Positions 43,080 to 51,911 of a stretch of DNA of 64,000 nt are shown here, one piece after another (positions within the stretch are counted from its first letter, which is position 1; each line of letters opens with the position of its first letter). The notes beneath the pieces were generated by a model. The model did no database searches. It worked only from the letters and a program-made list of their open reading frames with translations, and was not told the DNA's origin. Position numbers and translations under genes: made by a program. The stretch is from Sulfitobacter sabulilitoris (GTDB lineage Bacteria > Pseudomonadota > Alphaproteobacteria > Rhodobacterales > Rhodobacteraceae): positions 1,677,097 to 1,741,096 of the forward strand of contig NZ_VANS01000001.1 of the NCBI RefSeq assembly GCF_005887615.1, written 5' to 3'.

Positions 43080-44042
43080 ATGCAAGGCGACACGCCAACA
43101 CCAGATGGTCAGGTCGCGGACGCGGTCAAGGACAACTGGGTCGACCGCTGGGCCCCGGCCGCGGCGCGCCCCTATCTGCGGCTCAGCCGGGCGGACCGGC
43201 CCATCGGCACCTGGCTGTTGCTGCTGCCGTGCTGGTGGGGATTGGCCCTGTCGATGCTGCACGACCAGCAGGCAGGCTGGTTCGATGCGTGGATCGCCAT
43301 TGGCTGCGCCATCGGGGCGTGGCTGATGCGCGGGGCGGGATGCACGTGGAACGACATCACCGACCGCGACATCGACGGCAGGGTCGAACGCACCCGATCG
43401 CGTCCGATTCCGTCGGGACAGGTCAGCGTCGCCGGTGCGCTGGTCTGGATGTGTGCGCAGGCGCTGCTGGCGCTGTGCATTCTCCTGACCTTCAACCTTG
43501 CCGCCATCGGCCTTGGCGTTCTGGCGCTGCTGCCGGTCGCGGTCTATCCCTTTGCCAAGCGTTTCACCTGGTGGCCGCAGGTGTTTCTGGGTCTTGCGTT
43601 CAACTGGGGCGCGCTTCTGGCGTGGACCGCGCATGGCGGACAGCTGGGGGCGCCGGCCGTGGTTCTGTATCTTGCCGGCATCGCCTGGACGTTGTTCTAC
43701 GACACCATCTATGCCCACCAGGACACCGAAGATGACGCGCTGATCGGCGTGAAATCCACCGCGCGGCTATTTGGCGACAAGACCGCGCAATGGCTGCGCC
43801 GGTTCCTGATGGCGACCGTCGGGCTGATGGGGATCGCGGTGATCTACGCCGCCCTGCCGCAGGCGTCGGTGCTGGCGATGGTGCTGGCCCTGGGCGGGCC
43901 CTGGGCGATGGGCTGGCACATGGCGTGGCAACTGCGCGGACTGGACACCCAGGACAACGCCAAGTTGTTGCAGCTGTTTCGCGCCAACCGCGACACCGGC
44001 ATGATCCCGCTTGTGTTTTTCGTGGCGGCCCTGCTGGTGTGA
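43080..44042 (+). CDS. ubiA: 4-hydroxybenzoate polyprenyltransferase
   Basis: Attaches the polyprenyl tail to 4-hydroxybenzoate in ubiquinone synthesis. 320 residues with about eight or nine membrane helices. Asp-rich motifs: NDITDRDIDGRVERTRSRP (NDxxDxxxD) near residue 100 and YDTIYAHQDTEDD near residue 215. It would use the product of the polyprenyl diphosphate synthase at 9-10 kb. Confidence 0.96.
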   Translation: MQGDTPTPDGQVADAVKDNWVDRWAPAAARPYLRLSRADRPIGTWLLLLPCWWGLALSMLHDQQAGWFDAWIAIGCAIGAWLMRGAGCTWNDITDRDIDGRVERTRSRPIPSGQVSVAGALVWMCAQALLALCILLTFNLAAIGLGVLALLPVAVYPFAKRFTWWPQVFLGLAFNWGALLAWTAHGGQLGAPAVVLYLAGIAWTLFYDTIYAHQDTEDDALIGVKSTARLFGDKTAQWLRRFLMATVGLMGIAVIYAALPQASVLAMVLALGGPWAMGWHMAWQLRGLDTQDNAKLLQLFRANRDTGMIPLVFFVAALLV

Positions 44043-44102
44043 TTGAAACCCCGCGCGCTGCGGCGTATCAACTGACCCAAGTCAGACAACACATACGGTG
44101 AC

Positions 44103-46007
44103 ATGCGCCTTTCCTCCATCTTCATCACAGGGTTGACCTTTGCCGCGGCCGCCGCGATTTCGCTTGTTGCCGCAAATTTTTCCGTCGAATTGATCGAGGA
44201 TTCGTCAGAGATCGGCGTGCGCGATGCGCTCGACGCGCGCGGCCTGACATGGGCCGAAGTGGAAGCCGACGGGCTTCAGGTCACGCTGGCCGGGCTTGCC
44301 CAGAGCGAAGCGGTCCGGTTTCAGGCGCTGACCGCCGCCGGAACCATCGTGGATGCGGCGCGCGTGATCGACGAGATCGAAGTGGAGGCGCAGGCCGCCA
44401 TAGCGCCCCCCCGGTTTTCCGCCGAAGTGCTGCGCAACGACGCCGGTCTTTCGGTGATCGGCCTGATCCCCGTCAGCACCGACCGCGAGGCGATGGTCGA
44501 CCGCTTCATTCGGGTCAGCGGTCAGGACCGTGTGACCGACCTGTTGGAGGTCGCGGACTATCCTGCCCCGCCGGGATGGGAGGACGCGCTTGGCTTTGCG
44601 CTGACCGCGCTGGACGACCTTCCGCGGGCCAAGGTGTCGATCAGCGCGGGCCGGGTCGAGATCACCGCGATCACCGACAGCGCCAAGGACAAGGCGGAAA
44701 TGGAACGCGCGCTGAGCCGCGCGGCCCCGCCGGCGGTGTTGCTTACGCTGAACATCGCGGCGCCGCGCCCCGTCATCACGCCCTTCACGCTGCGCTTTGT
44801 CATCGACGACGGCGGGCCCCATTTCGACGCCTGTTCGGCAGATACCGAGCACAGCCGCGACGCCATCCTGAAGGCAGCCGCCGCCGCGGGCATGACCGAT
44901 GTCGGTCGGTGCACGGTGGGCATGGGCGTGCCCAGCCCGACGTGGTCGGAGGCGGTGACGCAATCCATCGCCGCACTGGCCAGGCTGGGCGCGGGGTCGG
45001 TCACGTTTTCCGATGCCGACATCACACTGATTGCCGCCGAAGGCACAGCGCAGGACACGTTCGACACGGTGGTGGGCGAGCTTGAAAACAGCCTGCCGGA
45101 TGTATTTGCGCTTTTCTCCAAACTGCCCGAAACCGTCGATCCCGACGTCGGCCCGCCCGAGTTCATCGCGACCCTGAGCCCCGAGGGCCAGGTGCAGTTG
45201 CGCGGCCGGGTGCCGGACGAGGCGTTTCGAAATCTTGCCGACAGCTTTGCCAAGGCGCGGTTCGGGTCCGACCGTGTCTATGTCGCGGCGCGCGTGGTGC
45301 CGGACCTGCCCGCCGATTGGGCCGCGCGGGTTCTGACCGGACTGGAGGCCCTCTCCGAGCTGAGCAACGGCGCCGTCCGCATCCAGCCCGACAGCCTTTC
45401 GGTGACGGGCAACACCGGCAATTCCGATGCCCGCGCGGTGATCGCAAGCCTGCTTGCCGCCAAGCTGGGCGAAGCCGAAAAATTCGAGATCGACGTGACC
45501 TACCGCGAAAAGCTGGACCCGGTCGCGGGCCTGCCCACGCCCGAGGAATGCGAGGCCGAAATCGGCGCGATCGTCGCTGCGGGCAAGATCAATTTCGAGC
45601 CCGGCAGCGCCACCATCGACGCCTCGGCGCTGGCCACGATGGACGACATCGCCGAGGTGATCAAATCCTGCGGCGATCTGAGGCTGGAAATCCAGGGCCA
45701 CACCGATAGCCAGGGCCGCGAGGAAATGAACCTGTCGCTGAGCCAGAGCCGCGCGCAATCGGTCCTGAACGAATTGCGGGCGCGCCGGGTGCTGACCTCG
45801 TCGTTCACCGCCAAGGGCTACGGCGAGGCGCAGCCGGTTGCCGACAACGACACCGAAGAGGGCCGCGAGGCCAACCGCCGCATCGAATTTCGTCTGATTC
45901 AACCCGAACCAAGCGTGCCCGAGGGCGATTCAGCGCTGGAATCCATCGCTGAAAACAGCGATATACTGCCCAACGAGACGACGAGCGAAGAAGGGCCCGG
46001 GCAATGA
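44103..46007 (+). CDS. OmpA-family protein with N-terminal BON-like region
   Basis: A 634-residue envelope protein. Residues 5-25 form a signal or uncleaved anchor; the next part (35-95) reads like a BON domain (LDARGLTWAEVEADGLQVTLAG). A long middle region of repeated alpha/beta units follows, then an OmpA C-terminal peptidoglycan-binding domain (about 490-600: INFEPGSATIDASALATMDDIAEVI, LEIQGHTDSQGREEMNLSLSQSRAQSV, EGREANRRIEFRL). BON plus OmpA resembles the plan of mycobacterial OmpATb/ArfA. It overlaps the next gene by 4 nt. Confidence 0.9.
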   Translation: MRLSSIFITGLTFAAAAAISLVAANFSVELIEDSSEIGVRDALDARGLTWAEVEADGLQVTLAGLAQSEAVRFQALTAAGTIVDAARVIDEIEVEAQAAIAPPRFSAEVLRNDAGLSVIGLIPVSTDREAMVDRFIRVSGQDRVTDLLEVADYPAPPGWEDALGFALTALDDLPRAKVSISAGRVEITAITDSAKDKAEMERALSRAAPPAVLLTLNIAAPRPVITPFTLRFVIDDGGPHFDACSADTEHSRDAILKAAAAAGMTDVGRCTVGMGVPSPTWSEAVTQSIAALARLGAGSVTFSDADITLIAAEGTAQDTFDTVVGELENSLPDVFALFSKLPETVDPDVGPPEFIATLSPEGQVQLRGRVPDEAFRNLADSFAKARFGSDRVYVAARVVPDLPADWAARVLTGLEALSELSNGAVRIQPDSLSVTGNTGNSDARAVIASLLAAKLGEAEKFEIDVTYREKLDPVAGLPTPEECEAEIGAIVAAGKINFEPGSATIDASALATMDDIAEVIKSCGDLRLEIQGHTDSQGREEMNLSLSQSRAQSVLNELRARRVLTSSFTAKGYGEAQPVADNDTEEGREANRRIEFRLIQPEPSVPEGDSALESIAENSDILPNETTSEEGPGQ

Positions 46008-46330
46008 GCAGGACGGAATTTGTTGTTGCCACAGCGATCATTCTTTTCGTGGCATTCTGCCTGGGATGGTTTTCCAACTGGCTGGTGCACCGGTTTTCGC
46101 GCGTCGCCGCCAACGATGTGGCAGAACTGGACCGGATGAGCCAGGAATTGCACGAGGCGGAAGAGACCCGCGATCAGGCGATCACCTACCTTCAGCAGCG
46201 CGAGGCCGAACTGACCAACCAGTTGGCACAGACCGAGGCCGAATTGCGCGCGGCGATGGACGGACTGCGCGATGCGCGTCACGAGGCCGAGGAAATGCGC
46301 GCCCATATCGACCGTCAGCAGGCCGGCTGA
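46004..46330 (+). CDS. Single-helix membrane protein with coiled coil (108 aa)
   Basis: ATGA overlap with the OmpA-like gene. One membrane helix at residues 6-29 (VVATAIILFVAFCLGWFSNWLV), then a continuous heptad-rich coiled coil (40-105) dense in Glu, Arg and Ala. It probably projects into the cytoplasm or periplasm as a rod and may work with the OmpA-like protein, since the pair is translationally coupled. Unknown family. Confidence 0.82.
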   Translation: MSRTEFVVATAIILFVAFCLGWFSNWLVHRFSRVAANDVAELDRMSQELHEAEETRDQAITYLQQREAELTNQLAQTEAELRAAMDGLRDARHEAEEMRAHIDRQQAG

Positions 46331-46383
46331 CCGCGCGCGCGCCACCGCACAATGCGGGCCACCCCTGCCGACGTGACCGGCCC

Positions 46384-46830
46384 TTACGCCCAGCGGTCCA
46401 GCGCGTCCTCGTCTTCGGCTTTCGACGCCACCCAATCGGCGCCCTTGGCTGTCATCTCGCGCTTCCAGAACGGCGCACGCGATTTCAGGTAGTCCATCAG
46501 GAATTCCGCCGCCTCGAAGGCATCGCGGCGGTGCGGTGCGGCGGTCGCCACCATCATGATCATCTCGCCCGGTGTCAGGCGGCCGTGCCGGTGAATGACC
46601 AGCACATCGCCCAGCGACCAGCGGTCCAGCGCGGTCGCGGCGATGTCGTGCAGGGCGCTTTCGGTCATGCCGGGATAGTGCTCTATCTCCATCGCCTCGA
46701 GCGGATCGCCGGGCAGGTCGCGCACGACGCCGGTGAAGGTGACGATCGCCCCCATGTCACGGTGGCCCGCCGCAAAGGCAGTGCTTTCGGCGCCAAGGTC
46801 GAACGGCTCTGACTGGACAGAGATGCGCAT
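46384..46830 (-). CDS. moaE: Molybdopterin synthase catalytic subunit MoaE
   Basis: Converts cyclic pyranopterin monophosphate to molybdopterin with sulfur from MoaD. 148 residues: GAIVTFTGVVRD, LEIEHYPGMTE-like EIEHYPGMTESALHDI, VIHRHGRLTPGEMIMMVATAAPHR, FLMDYLKSRAPFWKRE (catalytic Lys region). It follows moaD by 3 nt. Confidence 0.95.
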   Translation of the reverse strand: MRISVQSEPFDLGAESTAFAAGHRDMGAIVTFTGVVRDLPGDPLEAMEIEHYPGMTESALHDIAATALDRWSLGDVLVIHRHGRLTPGEMIMMVATAAPHRRDAFEAAEFLMDYLKSRAPFWKREMTAKGADWVASKAEDEDALDRWA

Positions 46831-46833
46831 GGT

Positions 46834-47079
46834 CTATCCCCCCGTCATCGGCGGGAAAAAGGCCACCTCGCGCACACCGGCCAATGGCGCGTCGAAATCG
46901 GCAAGCTGCTGATCGACGGCCACGCGCAGCGCCGACAGATCGGAAAACGCCATGGCATAACGGTCCTCGCGGGCGCTCAGTTCGGCGACCAACTCGGCCA
47001 CCGTCGCGGCTTGGGTGTCGACCGTGTCGCGCGGATGACCGATGCGTTCCCGCACCCATGCGAAATACAGCACATCCAT
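46834..47079 (-). CDS. moaD: Molybdopterin synthase sulfur carrier subunit MoaD
   Basis: An 81-residue ubiquitin-fold protein beginning MDVLYFAWVRERIG and ending FFPPMTGG; the C-terminal Gly-Gly is thiocarboxylated and inserted into MoaE. Start ATG overlaps the pgsA stop by one base (TGATG). A longer open frame through pgsA is a shadow. Operon order pgsA-moaD-moaE is usual in Rhodobacteraceae. Confidence 0.95.
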   Translation of the reverse strand: MDVLYFAWVRERIGHPRDTVDTQAATVAELVAELSAREDRYAMAFSDLSALRVAVDQQLADFDAPLAGVREVAFFPPMTGG

Positions 47080-47744
47080 CAATGATCCTCCTTCAGATGC
47101 GGCGTTGCCTTGAGCATGTAATCGACGCCCGTGATCATCGTCAGCAATGCCGCGATCCACAAAAGCCAGAGCCCGACATGCCCTGCCCCCTTCATCGCCA
47201 CGGCCTTCCAGCGCAGACCGTGCAGGTCTTCGGTGGTGCCGTCCAGGATGCTTGCGATCATCGCCTCGTCCATGCCCCAGGCCGACACGATCAGGTAATG
47301 TTCGAACACGCCTTGCGAAAACAGCACCGCGATGGCGACCATCTGCAGGGTGGTCTTCCATTTGGCCAGATAGGTCACCTTGAGCGTGCCCGCCGTGTCA
47401 CCCAGGAATTCGCGCAGGCCAGACACGAACACCTCGCGAAAGAGGATCATCGTGGCGGGCAGCACCAGCCAGGGCGACCAGCTCGAGAATCCGATGATCA
47501 CCATCAGCGCGATCACCACCATCGCCTTGTCGGCGATCGGGTCCAGCATGGCGCCCAGCTTGGTTTCCTGTTTCCAGGTCCGGGCAAGGTAGCCGTCGAA
47601 CCAATCCGTGATCGCGGCGGACACGAACAGGATCAGCGCGAACCAGTCCGCATAGGGCCGGGTGAAATACAGGAACATGATGGCGACCGCAGGCGCCGCG
47701 ACCAACCGCAAGGCGGTCAGGATATTGGGTAAAGTCCAATTCAT
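47079..47744 (-). CDS. pgsA: CDP-diacylglycerol-glycerol-3-phosphate 3-phosphatidyltransferase
   Basis: Commits CDP-diacylglycerol to phosphatidylglycerol. 221 residues with four to five membrane helices and the CDP-alcohol phosphotransferase signature from about residue 57 (DWFDGYLARTWKQETKLGAMLD followed by PIADK; Asp-Gly-x2-Ala-Arg-x8-Gly-x3-Asp-x3-Asp). The C-terminal end is longer than in E. coli PgsA, with an extra hydrophobic segment. uvrC lies upstream in the same direction, as in many proteobacteria. Confidence 0.94.
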   Translation of the reverse strand: MNWTLPNILTALRLVAAPAVAIMFLYFTRPYADWFALILFVSAAITDWFDGYLARTWKQETKLGAMLDPIADKAMVVIALMVIIGFSSWSPWLVLPATMILFREVFVSGLREFLGDTAGTLKVTYLAKWKTTLQMVAIAVLFSQGVFEHYLIVSAWGMDEAMIASILDGTTEDLHGLRWKAVAMKGAGHVGLWLLWIAALLTMITGVDYMLKATPHLKEDH

Positions 47745-47802
47745 ACCAACACATTATACTCTGCGAAGTCGGGGCGAAAGCACCAACCGCACACGCAGGC
47801 GA

Positions 47803-49680
47803 TCAGCCGCGATCATGAAAGAAATCATAGATCTTTTCGGCCAGCGCGTCAGAGACGCCCTCGACCGCCTTGAGATCGCTCAGATTGGCGCGGCTGACGG
47901 CCTTTGCCGATCCGAAATGCGCCAAGAGCGACCGCTTGCGCGCGGCCCCCACGCCCGGCACATCATCGAGCGGAGTGGCGCCGACCGCCTTGGCCCGCTT
48001 GGCGCGGTGCGTGCCGATGGCAAAGCGGTGCGCCTCGTCGCGCATGCGCTGCACGAAATACAGCACCGGGTCATTGTGGCGCAACGCAAAGGCCCGTTTG
48101 CCGGTGCGATAGAATTCCTCCTTGCCCGCGTCACGATCGATGCCCTTGGCCACGCCGACCATCGGGATGTCATCCACCCCGTGCTGCGCCATTATCTCGC
48201 GCACGGCACTGACCTGCCCTGCGCCGCCATCGATCAGCAAAAGGTCCGGCCACAATCCCCTGTCGCGATCCGGATCCTCCTTGATCAGGCGCTTGAAACG
48301 GCGGGTCAGCACCTCTTTCATCATTCCGAAATCATCGCCGGGGGTCAGGTCGTCGCCCCGGATGTTGAACTTGCGGTACTGGTTTTTCAGGAAACCGTCG
48401 GGGCCCGCCACAATCATGGCGCCCACCGCGAACGCCCCCTGAATATGCGAGTTGTCGTAAACCTCGATCCTCTGTGGCGGGCCCGGCAATTCGAACGCGT
48501 CTGCCAGTCCCTGCAACAGCTTGGTCTGCGTGGCGCTTTCCGCCATTTTGCGCGCCAGCGATTCCCGGGCGTTGCGCAGCGCGCCCTCGATCAATTCGGC
48601 CTTTTCGCCGCGCCGGGGCACAAGCAATTCCACCTTGCGGCCCAGCTTGCCGCTCAAGGCTTCGGCCATCAGGTCGGGATTTTCGATCTCGTTGCTGAGG
48701 ATCAGTTGCCGGGGCGGTTCGCGGGTGTCGTAGAACTGTCCGATGAACGCCTCCAGCGCCTCGGCGGGGTCCACATCGGCCCCGACACGCGGGTAATAGT
48801 CGCGGTTGCCCCAATTCTGGCCCGAGCGGATGAAGAACACCTGCACGCAGGCCTGGCCGCTGTCCATATGCAGCGCGATGATATCCGCCTCGCTGACGCC
48901 CTTGGGGTTGATGCCCTGCGCCGTCTGTACCTGCGTCAGCGCACGAATCCGATCCCTCAGCGCGGCGGCACGCTCGAATTCCATCGCTTCGGATGCGGCC
49001 TCCATCTCCCCGGCCAGCCTGACCTGGATATCCGTCGATTTCCCGGACAGGAATTTTTCCGCGTCGCGCACGGTCTGACGGTAATCCTCCGCGCCGATCT
49101 TGCCCACGCAGGGCCCCGAGCAGCGCTTGATCTGATATTGCAGACAGGGCCGCGTGCGGCTTTCGAACATCGCGTTGGAACAGTCACGCAGCAAGAACAC
49201 CCGTTGCAATTGGTTCAGCGTTCGGTTCACCGCGCCGGCGCTGGCGAACGGGCCGTAATACTGGCCCTTTTCCTTTTTCGCGCCGCGATGCTTCTTGATC
49301 TGCGGATAGGCGTGATCGGCCGTCACGAGGATATTGGGAAAGCTCTTGTCGTCGCGCAGCAGGACGTTGAATTTTGGCTTGAGTTGCTTGATCAGGTTCT
49401 GCTCGAGCAGCAGCGCCTCCGTTTCGGTGCGGGTGGTCAGAAACATCATCGACGCGGTCATCGAGATCATCCGCGCGATCCGACCCGAATGGCCAGTCGG
49501 CCGTGCATAGCTGCCAACCCGCGCGCGCAGGTTCCGCGCCTTGCCGACGTACAGCACGCGCGCCTGACCATCCAGCATCCGGTACACCCCCGGCGAGCTG
49601 TCCAGCGTCTTGAGATACCCCTGGATGACATCGTGGCCCGTGGGCACATCCTTGGGGGGAGTGTCAGTCGGTTCTGTCAT
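47803..49680 (-). CDS. uvrC: Excinuclease ABC subunit C
   Basis: Makes both incisions in nucleotide excision repair. 625 residues: GIY-YIG nuclease (SSPGVYRMLDGQARVLYVGKA, residues 28-110), Cys-rich region (CLQYQIKRCSGPCVGK), UVR motif (MEFERAAALRDRIRAL), RNase H-like second nuclease (IEVYDNSHIQG, LLLIDGGAGQVSAV) and the C-terminal helix-hairpin-helix (DDVPGVGAARKRSLLAHFG). Start ATG 49680 (MTEPTDTPPK); the track upstream to 49740 lacks a ribosome site. Confidence 0.97.
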   Translation of the reverse strand: MTEPTDTPPKDVPTGHDVIQGYLKTLDSSPGVYRMLDGQARVLYVGKARNLRARVGSYARPTGHSGRIARMISMTASMMFLTTRTETEALLLEQNLIKQLKPKFNVLLRDDKSFPNILVTADHAYPQIKKHRGAKKEKGQYYGPFASAGAVNRTLNQLQRVFLLRDCSNAMFESRTRPCLQYQIKRCSGPCVGKIGAEDYRQTVRDAEKFLSGKSTDIQVRLAGEMEAASEAMEFERAAALRDRIRALTQVQTAQGINPKGVSEADIIALHMDSGQACVQVFFIRSGQNWGNRDYYPRVGADVDPAEALEAFIGQFYDTREPPRQLILSNEIENPDLMAEALSGKLGRKVELLVPRRGEKAELIEGALRNARESLARKMAESATQTKLLQGLADAFELPGPPQRIEVYDNSHIQGAFAVGAMIVAGPDGFLKNQYRKFNIRGDDLTPGDDFGMMKEVLTRRFKRLIKEDPDRDRGLWPDLLLIDGGAGQVSAVREIMAQHGVDDIPMVGVAKGIDRDAGKEEFYRTGKRAFALRHNDPVLYFVQRMRDEAHRFAIGTHRAKRAKAVGATPLDDVPGVGAARKRSLLAHFGSAKAVSRANLSDLKAVEGVSDALAEKIYDFFHDRG

Positions 49681-49757
49681 CTTGATGCGGTTCTGATTCT
49701 CTGGTTTGGCTGCACTGTAGCGCGCGCATAGACAAGACATAAGAAGTCCACGGTTGC

Positions 49758-49766
49758 TGTGGATAA
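49758..49766 (-). promoter_or_regulatory. DnaA box (TTATCCACA)
   Basis: An exact match to the strongest E. coli DnaA box, 78 nt upstream of the uvrC start. Only one box is seen in this 292-nt, AT-richer gap, so it points to DnaA control or titration rather than to an origin. Confidence 0.5.
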
Positions 49767-49860
49767 CTCTTTGGGTAACTTCATGGCAGCCAATAATTTT
49801 CCTTGTTTCATGGGTGTTTCTTGAGATTGCCTATTTTTTGGGCACAGTTTCAACGCGTTG

Positions 49861-49874
49861 ATATCAAATGATAT
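49861..49874. repeat. AT-rich palindrome upstream of uvrC (ATATCA-AA-TGATAT)
   Basis: A perfect 14-bp palindrome in the uvrC-SDR gap, next to an overlapping TTGATATCAA at 49858-49867. It may be an operator. Further along, TTTTGGTAAC and TTTTGTAAC recur at about 49913-49932. No protein can be assigned to it; spacing does not fit an FNR box. Confidence 0.5.
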
Positions 49875-49972
49875 TTTCTTTTCGCATTGGCAAGGCCCTG
49901 AAAACAATAGGGTTTTGGTAACGCTTTTGTAACACCCGTAAAGACGGTGCAGAACTTTCGTCCGCAACCCGT

Positions 49973-50752
49973 CTATTCCACGCCCTGAACATCCGGCGTT
50001 TCCCAACCGAGGTGCTGCCCGCCGTCCACGCACAGCAACTGCCCGGTGATCGCGGGCGCATCGAGGAAATAGCCCAGCGCGGCGGTGATGTCGGCCGGAT
50101 TGGCCCCCCGTCGCAGCACGGTCGCATCGCGTTGCGCGGCGAAATGCGCATCCGTCTGGCGCGCGCCCTGCAGGGTCGGCCCGGGGCCGATGGCATTCAC
50201 CCTGATCGCGGGGGCCAGCGCGCGTGCCGTCGTCTGGGTCATCGCCCAAAGGCCCATCTTGGCAATCGTGTAGGTCATGAACTCCGGCGTGAGTTTGCGC
50301 ACGCGCTGGTCCACCATGTTGACGATCAGGCCGCTGGCGTGCGGCTCCCCTCGGGCATCGACCTCGGGCTTCAACCCTTGAGCGGCCATTGCCTGGGTCA
50401 GCACGAAGGGCGCGCGCAGGTTGCTGCCAATGTGACGATCCCAACTGTCCCGCGTGGCGGTGGCCACGGTATCGTATTCAAAGATCGACGCATTGTTGAT
50501 CAGGCAGGTGATCGGACCACCCAATGCCTGTGCCGCGGCAGGCAGCAGGCGTTCCGCCTCTGCGTCCTCCAGCAGGTCGGCCTGGACCAGGACGGCGTTG
50601 CGGCCCATCGACTGGATCTCGTCCACCACGCTTTGCGCGGCGTCGCGCGAGGTGGCGTAGTGCACCGCCAAATCGTGCCCGCGCCCGGCGAGGTACAGCG
50701 CCATGGCGCGGCCCAAGCGGTGGCCGGCTCCTGTCACAAGGCTGCGGGTCAT
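49973..50752 (-). CDS. Short-chain dehydrogenase, pteridine reductase-like (FolM type)
   Basis: 259 residues. The cofactor loop is VTGAGHRLGRAMAL, the TGxxxRxG form of pteridine reductases and FolM rather than the usual SDR TGxxxGxG. NNASIFEYDT, a VNMVDQR strand and YTIAKMG (Tyr-x-x-x-Lys) follow. It probably reduces dihydrobiopterin/dihydromonapterin or another pterin with NADPH. Molybdopterin and folate metabolism both use pterins, but the neighbours do not decide. Confidence 0.85.
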   Translation of the reverse strand: MTRSLVTGAGHRLGRAMALYLAGRGHDLAVHYATSRDAAQSVVDEIQSMGRNAVLVQADLLEDAEAERLLPAAAQALGGPITCLINNASIFEYDTVATATRDSWDRHIGSNLRAPFVLTQAMAAQGLKPEVDARGEPHASGLIVNMVDQRVRKLTPEFMTYTIAKMGLWAMTQTTARALAPAIRVNAIGPGPTLQGARQTDAHFAAQRDATVLRRGANPADITAALGYFLDAPAITGQLLCVDGGQHLGWETPDVQGVE

Positions 50753-50782
50753 GGCAACGGTCGTCCTTTCGTTGTGCGCGGT

Positions 50783-51739
50783 TCAGCTGAGTACAATCGC
50801 CAGATAGCCCAGATACAACGCGGTCAAGGCAACGCCCCAGCGGCGCGTCAGGTCGCGCCCCATGAACACGAACGGCGCCAGCAGAACCGAGGCCCCCAGC
50901 ATGACCCACAGATCGAACCGCAGAAACTCGGGATCGACCGGCATCGGCCCGACGAAGCTGGCGATCCCGATGATGGCCAGAAGATTGAACATGTTCGAGC
51001 CGATGACATTGCCCAGCGCCACGTCGGCCTGGCGCCGAAGCGCGGCCATCACGGTGGTCGCCAGTTCCGGCAACGATGTGCCGACCGCCACAAGCGTAAG
51101 ACCGATGACGGTATCGGTGATGCCGTAGGTCTTGGCGATGATGGTGGCATTCGTCACCAACAGGTCCGCGCCCAGCGGCAGGCCGATAAGCCCAAGCACG
51201 AGATACACCGAAATCCGCCACCATGGCATGTTCGGGTCCGCGCCTTCGACGTCTTCCAGGTCGTTGTCGCCGTTGCGGCAGGCCTCGCGGTGGTTTTGCG
51301 CGTCGCGAAACGCGATCCCCAGCATCAGGGTCAAGGCGGTCAGCAGCACCGCGCCGGCGATCCAGTCGAAGGTGCCGCGGAACGCCAGCGCGATGAACAG
51401 CACCGAGGCCGCGATCATCTGCAGGTAGGTCTTGCGCGTGTTGCATTCCGATGTGCGCATCGTCGCCAGCAACGCCGGGATACCCAGCACCAGAAGGATG
51501 TTCGCCGTATTCGACCCCACCACGTTGCCAAGCGCGATCCCCGGCGCGTTGTCGAGAACCGCGTTGATCGAGATCAGCAATTCCGGCGCGGACGTCCCGA
51601 AAGCCACGATCGTCAGGCTGACGATCAGCGCGGGCACGCCCAGCCGCAGGCTCAGGTTGACCGCCCCCTTGACCAGTGCGTCCCCCGCCAGAAGCAGGAT
51701 CACGAGCCCCAGGCCACACAAAAGCCACGGCGTCAGCAT
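50783..51739 (-). CDS. Calcium/cation:proton or sodium antiporter (CaCA family)
   Basis: 318 residues with about ten membrane helices and two inverted alpha-repeats: VAFGTSAPELLIS with GNVVGSNTANILLVLG in the first half, and VAVGTSLPELATTV with GNVIGSNMFNLLAIIG in the second. These are the ion-binding signatures of the YrbG/CaCA group. An acidic cytoplasmic loop (DNDLEDVEGADP) lies between. Start ATG 51739 is one base after the stop of the small zinc-ribbon gene, so they are coupled. Confidence 0.92.
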   Translation of the reverse strand: MLTPWLLCGLGLVILLLAGDALVKGAVNLSLRLGVPALIVSLTIVAFGTSAPELLISINAVLDNAPGIALGNVVGSNTANILLVLGIPALLATMRTSECNTRKTYLQMIAASVLFIALAFRGTFDWIAGAVLLTALTLMLGIAFRDAQNHREACRNGDNDLEDVEGADPNMPWWRISVYLVLGLIGLPLGADLLVTNATIIAKTYGITDTVIGLTLVAVGTSLPELATTVMAALRRQADVALGNVIGSNMFNLLAIIGIASFVGPMPVDPEFLRFDLWVMLGASVLLAPFVFMGRDLTRRWGVALTALYLGYLAIVLS

Positions 51740-51740
51740 G

Positions 51741-51908
51741 TCACGCGCTCCCCTTGCCGCATGAACACGGACCACGCCCGATGCGGTAGCGACCGCAGCC
51801 GCGGCATTTGGCCTGGCTCAGGCGTTTGCCCCCGAGCCAATGCATCTTGCCGAACATGGCCAGCACACCGATGACCACCAGAAACAGGGAGACGATCTTG
51901 AAAATCAT
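51741..51908 (-). CDS. Small membrane protein with C-terminal zinc-ribbon-like cysteines (55 aa)
   Basis: One N-terminal membrane helix (IFKIVSLFLVVIGVLAMFG), a basic stretch, then CRGCGRYRIGRGPCSCG: Cys-x2-Cys-x8-Cys-x-Cys, a likely metal knuckle on the cytoplasmic side. It starts 3 nt after the S49 peptidase stop and ends one base before the antiporter start, so all three are one transcription unit. Its own ribosome site is weak, in keeping with coupling. Family not recognised beyond similar short Rhodobacteraceae proteins. Confidence 0.75.
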   Translation of the reverse strand: MIFKIVSLFLVVIGVLAMFGKMHWLGGKRLSQAKCRGCGRYRIGRGPCSCGKGSA

Positions 51909-51911
51909 GCG

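Noticed and set aside
47662..49731. A 689-codon plus-strand frame over uvrC
   Set aside because: Antisense shadow of uvrC, which has a full set of family motifs.
49858..49874. TTGATATCAAATGATAT as an FNR/Anr box
   Set aside because: An FNR box needs TTGAT-N4-ATCAA. The spacing here gives TTGAT followed directly by ATCAA, or AATGA after four bases, so it does not fit.
49681..49972. Chromosomal origin of replication at the DnaA box
   Set aside because: Only one DnaA box, no cluster, and no dnaA, dnaN, hemE, parAB or gidAB nearby.
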